Shown one piece after another: positions 41,001-48,037 of a stretch of DNA of 64,000 nt. Source of the DNA: Baylisascaris procyonis. Taxonomy: Eukaryota > Nematoda > Chromadorea > Rhabditida > Ascarididae. The translations under genes were made by a program, and so were the position numbers. Within the stretch, counting starts at the first letter, position 1; every line of letters begins with the position of its first letter. A model generated the notes under the pieces. The model was not told the origin of the DNA. It did not search any database and saw only the letters and a list, made by a program, of their open reading frames with translations. The DNA lies in the NCBI GenBank assembly GCA_037389465.1, contig JAZARR010000164.1, positions 687,501-751,500 of the forward strand, given 5' to 3'.

Positions 41001-44000
41001 GTTCGGGTTGCATTCATGACAGATACAGGCACCCGACTGAAGACGAAGGGAATACCTTTCCCATGGTTTGCATCGCTCCTTGTCTTTATTCATATTTTAG
41101 TTTTAAGTCCACTGCATTTATTGTTCTCCTTGTATTAGCATTAGCGGAGTTAAAAGAACAACTCATTTGAGCATGAAAGGTTCAAGGGAGGCCCCCGAAG
41201 TTTGGGAGCAATCAAGTGCAATTTTTTTGGGAGGCCACTGACGGTTGTTAGGAATCCTTCGCCATTGGCGACTGCGCAGTTGGGGTCTGCAAGCCTTGGA
41301 AGCACTCCATCTCTGATAACCTCAAACTTTGGATGCTTTTAATTTGAGGCAGGTGAACAAATGACGAGAGACTGGCATGATGTGAGCAAACTTTTTACCA
41401 TGTTGATATATTGAATGACTATAGCCGTTTTTGAAGGTGATGGATCGGCGTGAAATGTGACATCAGAGATTATCTTTTAGTGTCATTGTGTCCACCCAAT
41501 TCGATGATTGTAGTCTCTGTGACTTCTCAGTTGAAACTGCCTGAACAGGAGATACGCATAGGCATGACCTCACAAATACTAAACTTGCAAAAGCGCATAA
41601 GAAATTGCTCCACCAAAGGGTTTTTGTGACCTTTGAGTGTTGTTCACATATGTCACATTTATTTTTGGTTTTCGACATTCCCGGTCACATTTTGATTGAT
41701 TCCAAGCATCTCTTTGTATATATCTACTTACACAAATTTATGTGGTTGTTCGTTTAACATCTGCTTACTAAATATTGTTCAGCAGCAGTCGAGTGGGTGA
41801 TGTGAAAGGGAGGTGCATGTCGGAAATGGAGGCGGATGGTGAATTTCAATCGTTATCCCTGTTCGATGGAGAATGTGAGTTGGATGACGAAACCCCGCTG
41901 GAGCTAATCACCGATTCCAATAAGCAAATTGAGTGCAAAGTATATGGTTGGATGCCACCTTCTGCAGCGCATATTTATAGCACCAAATCAGCACGTAAGT
42001 TCTAGGGAAATAAGAGACAGCAAGGAAGAGGTGGAGAGGGAAGCTGGTGCTACTCTTTCTAGCTCCAAGATTTTGGGTGACGAATTTTAATGCTGTGGGT
42101 CTCATTGTAGCTCCGGGGTAAGCATTATACAAGCATTACTTGAACGCCATTTATCCCTTTTTCGGCACCCAATATGAGAGCTTGAGACCACTCTCTAGGC
42201 TGCTGTTCCGTTCGAATAGAGGAGGGTTTTTTTTGCTGTGAAAGTGGTTTTAGGTCATCAATAAAGGATTTAAAGCTCGACTTTAAAATTTTCAGCACAA
42301 CATTAAGTAGGGATTTTAAAATGACTTTGAGGTAATCAGTAGGAAATTTTATTTGAAGACAAGAAGTTGCGTACCTCCGCCCTGAAAAAAGTTGCTCATC
42401 AGGTTTGCATGACATCTGGAAATTTTCTTTCAGATCAGTGATTGAAAATCGAATGGGGCCAGCGGAAAATGTTGTCTTCCATAGTTAACTTTTTATCATC
42501 GAGATATCTTCAATTACATTAATTCTGCAAATGCAAACGTTGGAACTGAAATGACGAGATCATGACGAAACTATACTCTATTGTTCACCTCCCCATTTTT
42601 CTGTTTTTCTCATCGAAATTTTTGAGTTGGCTTTTCCGAGAGCAAAAGGAAAGGACGGAAGAGACAACCGTACCTTGGTCGCGTTCATGCTGTTGAAGCA
42701 TACGGCAGATAGGGGAATAGAATTTGCCAGCACTCCATCTTCATGCGTAATGTTTTTCATTTTTCGCTTAAGCTTGATGAGATGACTAATACAATAAACT
42801 TTAACTAGTTTTGTTTCGGTCACTTGTGTTTCTTAATTACATGTTATTCGCAGTTTTTTCTTTAATTCCTCTATTGTTCTATTCGCTTTTAGTGCAATAA
42901 GTGCACTGCAGGTGTGATGTGCAACGTATTGAGAGCGTTAGGCGATATATTTGACGGCTCTCTGCGGCTGACAGAAATGAATGTCGGAGAGGACACGGCT
43001 TTAACGAGAGCCATGCATGCATTTGCACCACGTTCATTATCGGTTATGCAAGTCGATGGCAATGCCTTGTCCGCCGAATTTATTGAGGCAGTCGCAAAAA
43101 TGGCTGAGGATATCAGGCAGCTGTCAATGACTTGTTGTCAGTTAGATAGGTTAGCTATGTATGAAAGCAATATGATCTGCTTATGAAACGGATTGCTGCT
43201 GCATTATTTGTATTACATTTTTTATCTTTAAAAAACATTTCTTCAACTGTATTTGGCCTTTTTTTGATTAAATCACTGTAACATTTGACTGGATTTTGGG
43301 TTCTTAGTTATTTATATTTGAGCTATCAATCGGAGATGTAGCATTGGGCATGATAGTGCGGAAAATTCAAATTATCTTTGAAATTTAACGTAAAGATGTA
43401 TGGAATCAATCGGCTGTACGATAATAAACATGTCAAAATGATTCTTTTTTAATAGTTTTTTTTTTTTTTTTGAACATGTAAACTGATATAGCAGGAAGAG
43501 CTTCAATTCTCACTTTTCGGCAGTAAATGGCTTCTTCAACAAAAAGATAACAGGACTCAGGGTAAAAAATAATATTCGCAGAGTAGAAAATACTATTGGT
43601 ACACCAAAGCACAGATTAGGATTTTTATTCAGAAATTGTCCTTGTGATTTGAACAACTCGTATTTGAGTACAAATATAACTGATTATTGCACTCGTCGAT
43701 GTTAGGTGCATTGGGCGACGTGACAGTATTTAATTTCATGCCCCATGAATAATTTTGCAATGTGAAGTTCATTACAATTTTTCGTCAGTGAAATTTTAAT
43801 TGTTTAAAAAGCTGCAATGAAGTGGGGGGAGGGGACCGTACACAGATTGCACGCATAAGGTTTGATTGCTTCAACTTTTTGGCTATTCGGTTGTTGTTGT
43901 GGCCATCAGATATTTAATCTGGATGCGTGGAGGGAAGAACTTTTTAATTTTCGACGGCAGTGGGCTTATTTAATTTTGCTTACCATGATACATTGATTAT

Positions 44001-47000
44001 TCTAGTAGCTAGTTGTTTTCGAGGTGTTTCTGATTCGAATTTTTTGTTCCGATCGATTCAAGTGAAATTGGTATATACATATCTGAAATCGTTTTTATTT
44101 CGTGCAATATTTTTAGCAAAAGTGTGCGCCTTTTATTGGAAACTGGACGCAGCTACCCTGAACTCACAGACCTGAGCATGAGTTTTAACGATCTTAGCAC
44201 TACGGCTTTATCTGGCAATATCGCTTCTCTAATTCATGCTTGTCCCAGTCTCGTATCTCTTCACCTTGCGTCTTGCAATCTTGGACCTTCAACTACGTCC
44301 CAACTTGTTCACGCCATCACGGGTCCGTTTTATTTCTCTCTCTCTGTTTTTTTGAAGTATTATGCACTCGCAAGGCTACCGAGCATATATTTAGTAACTT
44401 TTATTCCATTTTTGTCGGTTGATTGAATAGTCAGAAAAACTTTGGCAAAACCGAGCTTGATATAGAAGTATATTGAGGTAGATGTATTCTTCGTACATTT
44501 CGTACATTTCGAGTTTTTCCCTCTCACTTTTGCTTCTCCTTGATGGCGAACGACTATCGAACCTCTCCCTGGCTAGAAGTGACCTAACAGGTTTGATCAT
44601 GTTCAACGCAGGGAACATCATGGAGTGAGGCGATGTCCAGGCTTGCTCCATTAAAAGAAATGACTTTGGTAGTATATCATGCTTCCTATGTTTGATCGAT
44701 TAACAAACTTATTTTCACAGGTTGATTTTTCCGGGCGTTAATGACTAAACCTTTTGTGTGCTGCGAAATTCTTTTGCTTCCCATAGATAAAAAGAGGACG
44801 ACTGCGAAAAGAAGCAGTCGACGGTGGTCACAGTACTGAGGCTGTCTTTGATAAAGTGATTTTAGCCTTTTCATAACACTGAGCGGGTCGGAAATTTGCG
44901 TTGTTCTTCGGTGTGGATAAGTATGTAGCTTCTTGAATAGTTTTCATATGGGACACAGGTTTGCTTTCCGGAAATCCCCCTAAGGTTGACCTTCAGAAGC
45001 TCCATTCATGCACCGAATCACCTCTTTCATTATCAGTTCATTTTCTCCGCTAATCATCTCTGAGAGCATATCTCTTTTAGAATTACATCATCTGAGAGAT
45101 CTGGATTTGAGTCAAAATATATCGGTTGACTCCGAACACGTTGCACACATATTGAATGCGTGTTCTCAGCTTAGTCGACTCAGCATTGCAGCTACTGCAG
45201 TCACAGAAATAAATGCAAAGGTAATTAAACTATTTTGTTTGCTTACAGATAAAAAGCTTTCTTTTTTGAACATTTATCACTTCTATGCTGACCTTAATAG
45301 ACGATGCGGTGAAATGTCACCAGGTGTATCGTTACATATTTAGCAGAGGCCATACGCTGCAATTGAAAGTAGGTGTTTCGTGCTGTCGCACAATATGATT
45401 GGGCATAAATTGAGTGTATGATTTACCCTCAGGGTAGCATCCGTCTATCCATTTTCTACCAACATGTAATTCACGTGTCTTTTATTAAAACGACTTTTCG
45501 AATTCATTCAGCTAGTTCGTCAGCTGTTGAGTCCAATACGAAAATGTTAACCTTGCTGTGTATGTTTCTCCTCTCTTTTCATTAAATGTCTGGCGGATTC
45601 TTACCGCTGCATCAGGAAGCAGTGATAATTCATCGAAATTTCGCTCGGTAATCGACTAAGGACGTTGGCTAACAACGAAGGTCGCTTAAAACAGAACGCA
45701 TTTCAAAAATGTTGTAGAGAGAAGGAATCCGATAGGAATGGAGTTTCGATTGCAGCCGAAGAAACCGGCCGTGTTTAAATTTCCGATCGAAATTCCATGA
45801 AAAGATATTTTTCAGCGTGGAAGCTCCCTTGATTAGTGCAATCACATCTCATCAATTTTTTTCCAATATCAGTGAATTTTTAACTGATTCAGGACGGTAA
45901 TCTTGAATGCAACCACATAAAAATAGAGAATGAAATCGCAGCCGTCGCGGAATGGGCTATTGACAGACATGTAGCCGAATGAGAGGTGGAGGCTTTCCTT
46001 GAAAAAATGAACTAGCATGGAACCCTTATAAACCAAAATCAAGAAGGAGTGGCGAAGTGAGGAAACTATGGTGGGTGATTTAGTTTAGCAGTCTGCCTGG
46101 TTGGAAAGTGCAACTTTGGTTGTACCGTTGAATGAGCTCAAAATAGAGTAAGAAATAGACCGAGATATCGGCAAATTAAGACTCAAGGAGTTGCAGATCC
46201 GATTAAAGAACTACAAATGATTAAGTAGATACGTAGCCAGCATGCAACTAAGAAAGGTCTATCCGGAAAGGCGATTTGAAATTCGGAGAAAAAGTGCCTT
46301 GGGGGTTGAAATAAGGGAACTCCCCTCGTAATGGACTGAAGCATTCAACGTTTCATCAACATTTTCTTATTCTCCCAAGGTCACGCTACTCGATTTCTGC
46401 TATATCCCAATGATAACACTATGAGAAAGGGCGACTTTATTGCATCCAAGCGACTAAACACTTCTCTATAAATAGGAACTTTTCTTCCAAAAGTGCAATT
46501 AAACTTCTTCAAAACCTATAGATCATTGTGTGGATTTTTTTCAAGTTTTTGAGGATATAGTTGATGTCGCTGAGAAGTAAAGGTAAGGTGAACTCACCAA
46601 GCCAGTCTAAGTCGAATCTTTGCGCTTCTTAATTGTGGCACGCATTCCCCACTCATGTACCGAGCTCGCCACACTGTACGAGTCAGTCGGCTGCCTTGTG
46701 CAAGCATCTATCTATCTTTGGTGCCTTAGTTATTTTAACTGTATGAGGGTTTTGCAGTTGGATATTGTGAGCAAACTGTGCGAAATGAATTTATCGTTGT
46801 GTGAGGTATGCGATGATGCGCAAGCACTGTTCGGTTGGATGCTACAGTGTTGTGACGGGATCACGTCGGTCGACCTTCGAGCGACCAACGTCAGCGTTGC
46901 ACAACTTGACGCCTATTGCAAAGGCAAAGGGAATAAGGTGGATGTTGCCTAGTGGTTTTTCTTTTCTTTCCCATCGTTCCAGTTGTAAGGCGCAATGCTA

Positions 47001-48037
47001 GTTGAAGGGTATAAGCGCGTGTATGCTTGTGACAGTGCAACTGCTTTATCCAGGTGCGTAGAATAATTTGCATCGCAGTGTGACCCTTTTTACCAATGTT
47101 CAGGTCAGTCCGCTGATTTTTAAAGGTTCATCGGAAATATGAATAATCATGCATGTTTTATCAGTTGCTAGGAAATTATGAAAACGCAGAGTTCTAAAGA
47201 ATGGAACTCCAGCGTATAGAAATTTCCCGTGATCATACTTACGTCCTTACTCAGTAATTAAATGGTGTCTAGAACAGCAGGGACCCTTCCCCGCATTCAG
47301 AGAGGCATTTACGGAGAGAAATTTGTATGCGACCATTCTCTGGGATCCCTTTTGGAGGGTGGGAGTAAGGATCTTCTCTTATAGCTAGTGAAATGCAAGA
47401 TGAAATCAAATGTGGAACGTGGTGTTCACCCTCATATCCTTGTCATTAAGGAGGTTGCTCCTTGCATGATGAAGACCGGAACTTGGAGATGACTGCTTGC
47501 AATCTGGACAATTAGCCATTGATTAGCTTAGCAAAATTTCGTGAAGCGGTGAAAGCAGTGGAAGGTCTCTCTTTGCGCCATTCTCAGCTGTCACTGCATT
47601 CTACGAAAGGATCCCGAAACTGATGGATACTTTTTTTCTGTCGAAATCGAGATGGAAACTTCCATCTCACTTCAAAGCAAAGTGGCATTCTTGATTCGAA
47701 GACAATGAACTAAAAAGAAAAAACTTATCAAAAACAGGCATTATGGATCTATGATTTCCAAAGTAATTCTGTAATATTAGTCTTAGATTCCCTCTCATAT
47801 ATGACATTGATGCTCGAAATATTGAACGGTTAGTTATAATGCTGCTATATTTAGCAGCCGGTGACTACAATTAAATTAGCTGGATGTGCAGAAGTGGAAT
47901 CAGACGAAGAAGCGTTTGTTTCGATGATGAAAGTTGTGGTGACAACTGATTTCGGCGTGAGGTTCCAGCTGGAAGAGGAATTCAAGAACAAAGTTTTTGC
48001 TGCTTTGCCAGATTCATTCGCGTTTTGCATTGTTTAA
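2005..48037 (+). CDS. TONSL: Tonsoku-like protein (TONSL), 24-exon gene model
   Basis: Known role of the family: TONSL with MMS22L reads newly made histone H4 through its ankyrin domain and loads RAD51 at stalled or broken replication forks in the nucleus. Seen here: TPR repeats (about residues 1-430, exons 1-10), an acidic linker (exon 11), ankyrin repeats (about 510-680, exons 12-14), a Ser/basic linker (680-950, exons 15-18), a ubiquitin-like domain (950-1050, exons 18-19) and leucine-rich repeats (1050-1363, exons 20-24). About 1,363 aa is close to the roughly 1,380 aa of the human protein, and the domain order is the same. Exons: 2005-2020, 2112-2327, 2497-2663, 3103-3173, 3757-3888, 4883-5036, 6968-7062, 7549-7740, 8194-8313, 8353-8481, 9129-9357, 9878-10014, 10579-10737, 11188-11410, 12741-12970, 13747-13912, 14256-14418, 40730-41065, 41783-41994, 42912-43149, 44117-44322, 45081-45220, 46758-46937, 47855-48037. 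Phases agree at all junctions but exon 6/7. A possible AATAAA lies at 48348. Introns without their own entry show nothing I recognise. Confidence 0.88.
2112..2327 (+). CDS. TONSL: TONSL exon 2, first TPR
   Basis: Acceptor TTTTCAG, donor GTTAAT, phase 1 to phase 1. It begins LERKLAKAIRDKN, close to the LEREL start of vertebrate TONSL, then has a TPR-like helix pair (LYVELGEEYRRVGDMRRALDR). A stop codon in frame just upstream of the acceptor shows that the exon must be spliced on. Confidence 0.85.
2497..2663 (+). CDS. TONSL: TONSL exon 3, TPR
   Basis: Acceptor TTGCAG; the alternative acceptor at 2471 leads to a stop. It encodes a TPR helix pair (ENKRALEHGRKYLEAADR, then QLAYHVLGWLYLQVY). The exon can end at 2618 or 2663, both phase 0. 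I chose 2663 because the extra residues (ending HASLLEK) line up with the family. Confidence 0.75.
3103..3173 (+). CDS. TONSL: TONSL exon 4
   Basis: Acceptor TTGCAG, donor GTGAAT, phase 0 to 2. It encodes GKRWCEKCLAYLEEKAAEID, matching the 'FEKSLAIVDEEL' region of vertebrate TONSL. The human protein has roughly 30 more residues before the next conserved block, so one exon between 3174 and 3756 may be missing from this model. Confidence 0.7.
3757..3888 (+). CDS. TONSL: TONSL exon 5, TPR
   Basis: Encodes AVRIGRDSACRRARVRQVL and a following helix ending VMAYAR. The acceptor (ATTAAG) is weak, but incoming phase 2 fits exon 4 and outgoing phase 2 fits exon 6. Donor GTACAT. Confidence 0.65.
4883..5036 (+). 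CDS. TONSL: TONSL exon 6, TPR
   Basis: Strong acceptor after a T-run (TTTTTTTCAG). It encodes a TPR helix pair (QYRCLLAKLDFAGEQRLKTA, then LLEAQLILAQ). It ends in phase 0 at the GTCTGA donor, while exon 7 needs phase 1. This is the one inconsistent junction of the model. Confidence 0.75.
5037..6967 (+). other. Intron region between TONSL exons 6 and 7
   Basis: About 1.9 kb. A short exon of length 3n+1 should lie here to repair the phase, but I could not find a convincing one. It contains a perfect 16 bp inverted repeat (6495-6535). It also contains two diverged direct copies of an ATTCGATRYGCATAA-type segment, near 6512-6548 and 6695-6731. Confidence 0.4.
6495..6535. repeat. Perfect 16 bp inverted repeat (hairpin)
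   Basis: AAAAGTTGTTATGCAC at 6495-6510 pairs exactly with GTGCATAACAACTTTT at 6520-6535, around a 9-base loop. It lies inside an intron. It could be a remnant of a small inverted-repeat element or only an RNA fold; no target-site duplication was recognised. Confidence 0.7.
6968..7062 (+). CDS. TONSL: TONSL exon 7, TPR
   Basis: Acceptor ATTTCAG, donor GTATAC. Only the frame with incoming phase 1 is open; it gives YKTIERLKEVNQLDEHEQAK and then LYEKIADEFYE, matching the 'ICEQLGDLFSKAGD' part of vertebrate TONSL. It ends in phase 0 and joins exon 8 cleanly. Confidence 0.8.
7549..7740 (+). CDS. TONSL: TONSL exon 8, TPRs
   Basis: Acceptor ATTTTAG, 64 codons in phase 0. It starts LDLREVSLDFYKLMLRCAK and continues with a TPR pair (TAKELYRYEEAYEHFLKVE), matching 'AAEAYQKQLRFAE...HYEEELRL' in vertebrates. 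The frame stays open past the GTGACG donor to 7881. I end it at 7740 because the next exon continues the family alignment. Confidence 0.82.
8194..8313 (+). CDS. TONSL: TONSL exon 9, TPR
   Basis: Acceptor ATTTCTAG, donor GTTTGA, 40 codons in phase 0. It encodes RAETAICLANAATN followed by LFEKAESRAVTNAQK, matching the 'EEAKTWLNIALSREEAGD' and 'FQKALSCAQQAQ' helices of vertebrate TONSL. Confidence 0.8.
8353..8481 (+). CDS. TONSL: TONSL exon 10, end of TPR region
   Basis: Open frame MLSIELTDDLQQMYISIRIQ and on, resembling 'LQRQVLQHLHTVQLRLQ'. The acceptor (GTTAG) is weak. The 3' end is uncertain because several phase-0 donors exist; I took GAGGAA followed by GTTTTT. The frame stays open to 8592. 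Confidence 0.55.
9129..9357 (+). CDS. TONSL: TONSL exon 11, coiled and acidic linker
   Basis: Acceptor ATTTCTAG, donor GTTTGT, phase 0 to 1. It begins IDVYEAMLEFLRQSNAEEDM. A charged helical stretch and an acidic patch (GDEDADSDARSSFSDHWDE) follow, the counterpart of the acidic stretch between the TPRs and ankyrins in vertebrate TONSL. Confidence 0.8.
9878..10014 (+). CDS. TONSL: TONSL exon 12, first ankyrin repeat
   Basis: Acceptor GTTTTAG, donor GTGTGC. A charged lead-in (EERIKREKDKR) is followed by INSYGETRLHEAARGDDQQY, the typical start of an ankyrin repeat and of the TONSL histone-reading domain (human 'NDMGETLLHRA'). Confidence 0.9.
10579..10737 (+). CDS. TONSL: TONSL exon 13, second ankyrin repeat
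   Basis: 53 codons in phase 0, donor GTAAGC. It encodes YNVNARDEGGWTPLHEAIG and then a helix pair ending LLLEAGANAN, a textbook ankyrin repeat. The Asp, Trp, His and Glu of NARD-EGGW-PLHE match positions that hold the histone H4 tail in human TONSL. Confidence 0.92.
11188..11410 (+). CDS. TONSL: TONSL exon 14, third and fourth ankyrin repeats
   Basis: Encodes DSGGLTPLMEACDRGS, then ALLQFGANVALKNADDWTAV and an acidic helix. The 5' boundary is soft: ATTAAG gives the right phase, while the stronger ATTCAG at 11169 would put a TGA in frame. It ends in phase 1 at GTGAAT. Confidence 0.82.
11411..12740 (+). other. Intron between TONSL exons 14 and 15
   Basis: About 1.3 kb with no coding signal. 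Near its 3' end (12606-12658) a 25-base segment containing CTATCA and TTTACTCGT is repeated twice with a few differences, 28 bp apart. It is a small tandem duplication. Confidence 0.5.
12741..12970 (+). CDS. TONSL: TONSL exon 15, linker
   Basis: Strong acceptor CTTTTTGCAG and donor GTAAGT, phase 1 to 0. It encodes a low-complexity linker (NIPPPKKLEMKGEKVTR, then EQLSPDERNLREYRRMM). No domain is visible; the region is probably flexible, as in other TONSL proteins. Confidence 0.85.
13747..13912 (+). CDS. TONSL: TONSL exon 16, acidic linker motif
   Basis: Acceptor TTGTAG, donor GTTTGT, phase 0 to 1. It encodes an acidic hydrophobic segment (ILDVDEGLDTLLYGGEDRE) that may correspond to the conserved 'EEECLAGDWLELDM' motif in the vertebrate linker. 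Confidence 0.82.
14256..14418 (+). CDS. TONSL: TONSL exon 17, basic/serine linker before the giant intron
   Basis: Acceptor ATTTTAG, phase 1 to 2. It ends with basic, serine-rich sequence (RRQISSRTRKRNSSPS) that could contain a nuclear localisation signal. The donor GTACGT at 14419 fits the consensus best and is the only nearby one giving the phase 2 that exon 18 needs. The exon is therefore joined over a 26,311-base intron. Confidence 0.8.
23463..26824 (+). repeat. Perfectly homogeneous core of the satellite
   Basis: About 27 consecutive units show no difference at any site I compared (all CCATTG, TTATCAGTA, CTATGC). Units to the left mix two subfamilies, and units to the right carry sporadic variants. 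This marks the most recently homogenised or amplified part, unless the assembler collapsed true variation. Confidence 0.75.
27700..33090 (+). repeat. Higher-order duplications inside the satellite (16- and 19-unit periods)
   Basis: Three rare variants recur in fixed order. An A-to-G (CAATGCC) occurs at 27700, 29668 and 32005. A C-to-A (AACATTG) occurs at 28404, 30372 and 32709. A G-to-T (ATTGTTACT) occurs at 28785, 30753 and 33090. All three give the same spacings, 1,968 bases (16 units) and then 2,337 bases (19 units). A block of about 2 kb was therefore copied twice, with three extra units gained in the second interval. Confidence 0.9.
33798..33863 (+). repeat. 66 bp copy of the array's right flank inside the array
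   Basis: These 66 bases are identical to 40383-40448, where the satellite meets unique DNA. After GTTATTGAA the internal copy returns abruptly to CTATTTTTTATCG, while the real flank continues into TAATCG. The offset is 6,585 bases = 53 x 123 + 66, so 33864-40448 looks like a second array block joined behind the first block's own right edge. Confidence 0.92.
40391..40640 (+). repeat. Right flank with degenerate satellite-like motifs
   Basis: The unique right boundary starts with GTAGTTCCTCG. Beyond 40449 the sequence still carries scattered CTTATC/CTTACC, ATTGCCTTA and TATCAATG motifs at irregular spacing (for example 40475-40510 and 40565-40610). They resemble decayed pieces of the 123 bp unit and could be the ancestral material from which the satellite arose. 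Confidence 0.5.
40730..41065 (+). CDS. TONSL: TONSL exon 18, linker and start of ubiquitin-like domain
   Basis: Acceptor CTATTTTAG, incoming phase 2, donor GTTTGC. It starts LPESGSDEKLL, continues through Ser/Thr-rich sequence, and ends with a beta-strand-like stretch (RLLLVRVAFMTDTGTRLK then IPFP). The last part aligns with 'RVRVQVQDNLFLIPVP', the first strands of the TONSL ubiquitin-like domain. Confidence 0.85.
41066..41782 (+). other. Intron between TONSL exons 18 and 19
   Basis: About 0.7 kb. The exon 18 frame happens to stay open for another 24 codons past the donor, which can mislead ORF callers. I see no other structure. Confidence 0.5.
41783..41994 (+). CDS. TONSL: TONSL exon 19, rest of ubiquitin-like domain
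   Basis: Acceptor TTGTTCAG, donor GTAAGT, phase 2 to 1. It encodes SSRVGDVKGRCMSEMEADGE, then LSLFDGECELDDETPLELI and VYGWMPPSAAHIY. This parallels the human segment with '[20 protein letters not shown]' and 'VTSWDLPPL', completing the ubiquitin-like fold. Confidence 0.85.
41995..42911 (+). other. Intron between TONSL exons 19 and 20
   Basis: About 0.9 kb. Open frames on the minus strand here (42125-42415 and 42578-42823) have low-complexity composition and no recognisable domain, so I read them as chance. Confidence 0.5.
42912..43149 (+). CDS. TONSL: TONSL exon 20, first leucine-rich repeats
   Basis: Acceptor ACTGCAG, donor GTTAGC, phase 1 to 2. LRR-like strands are visible: LRLTEMNVGED, LSVMQVDGNALS and IRQLSMTCCQL. 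They are spaced as in the ribonuclease-inhibitor type LRRs of TONSL. Confidence 0.88.
43150..44116 (+). other. Intron between TONSL exons 20 and 21
   Basis: About 1 kb of AT-rich sequence with a T-run at 43455-43471. No coding signal was found. Confidence 0.5.
44117..44322 (+). CDS. TONSL: TONSL exon 21, leucine-rich repeats
   Basis: Acceptor ATTTTTAG, donor GTCCGT, phase 2 to 1. It encodes two clear LRRs: LTDLSMSFNDLSTTALSGN and LVSLHLASCNLGPSTTSQL. They are close to 'LEELDLSMNPLGDG' and 'LSTLRLQACGFGPS' of vertebrate TONSL. Confidence 0.93.
44323..45080 (+). other. Intron between TONSL exons 21 and 22
   Basis: About 0.75 kb. An open stretch after an acceptor-like CACAG at 44958 was considered as an extra exon. 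Direct joining of exons 21 and 22 keeps both phase and the 26-29-residue LRR period, so it is probably intronic. The vertebrate protein has more LRRs at this point. Confidence 0.55.
45081..45220 (+). CDS. TONSL: TONSL exon 22, leucine-rich repeat
   Basis: Acceptor TCTCTTTTAG, donor GTAATT, phase 1 to 0. It encodes LHHLRDLDLSQNISVDSEHV and LSRLSIAATAV, matching 'LISLDLSANPEISC' and 'LSFLGLSGCAV' of the human protein. Confidence 0.92.
45221..46757 (+). other. Intron between TONSL exons 22 and 23
   Basis: About 1.5 kb with no coding signal, repeat or RNA gene that I can recognise. An open frame from 46620 that runs into exon 23 is interrupted by the TTTGCAG acceptor at 46751-46757, so only its last part is treated as exon. 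Confidence 0.55.
46758..46937 (+). CDS. TONSL: TONSL exon 23, leucine-rich repeat
   Basis: Acceptor TTTGCAG, 60 codons in phase 0. It encodes LDIVSKLCEMNLSLCEVCDD and ITSVDLRATNVSVAQLDAYC. If the donor AAG/GTGGAT is not used, the frame stops five codons later at 46952 and would end the protein here. The coding-like exon 24 favours splicing. Confidence 0.82.
46938..47854 (+). other. Intron between TONSL exons 23 and 24
   Basis: About 0.9 kb with no recognised structure. It is absent if the alternative stop at 46950-46952 is the true C-terminus. Confidence 0.45.
47855..48037 (+). CDS. TONSL: TONSL exon 24, C-terminal exon
   Basis: Acceptor TATTTAG, 60 codons and TAA, phase 0 as required. It begins QPVTTIKLAGCAEVESDEEA, a further LRR-like strand, and ends FAALPDSFAFCIV. 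Codon use and composition look clearly coding. It has no ATG near its start and so is easy to miss. A possible poly(A) signal AATAAA lies at 48348-48353. Confidence 0.75.
   Translation, partial: QPVTTIKLAGCAEVESDEEAFVSMMKVVVTTDFGVRFQLEEEFKNKVFAALPDSFAFCIV

Noticed and set aside
40875..41093. Minus-strand frame with CxxC-like cysteines over exon 18
   Set aside because: It is the antisense shadow of a well-supported coding exon.
44959..45055. Extra LRR exon between exons 21 and 22
   Set aside because: An acceptor-like CACAG and a short open frame exist, but no donor gives the needed phase. Direct joining keeps the LRR period.
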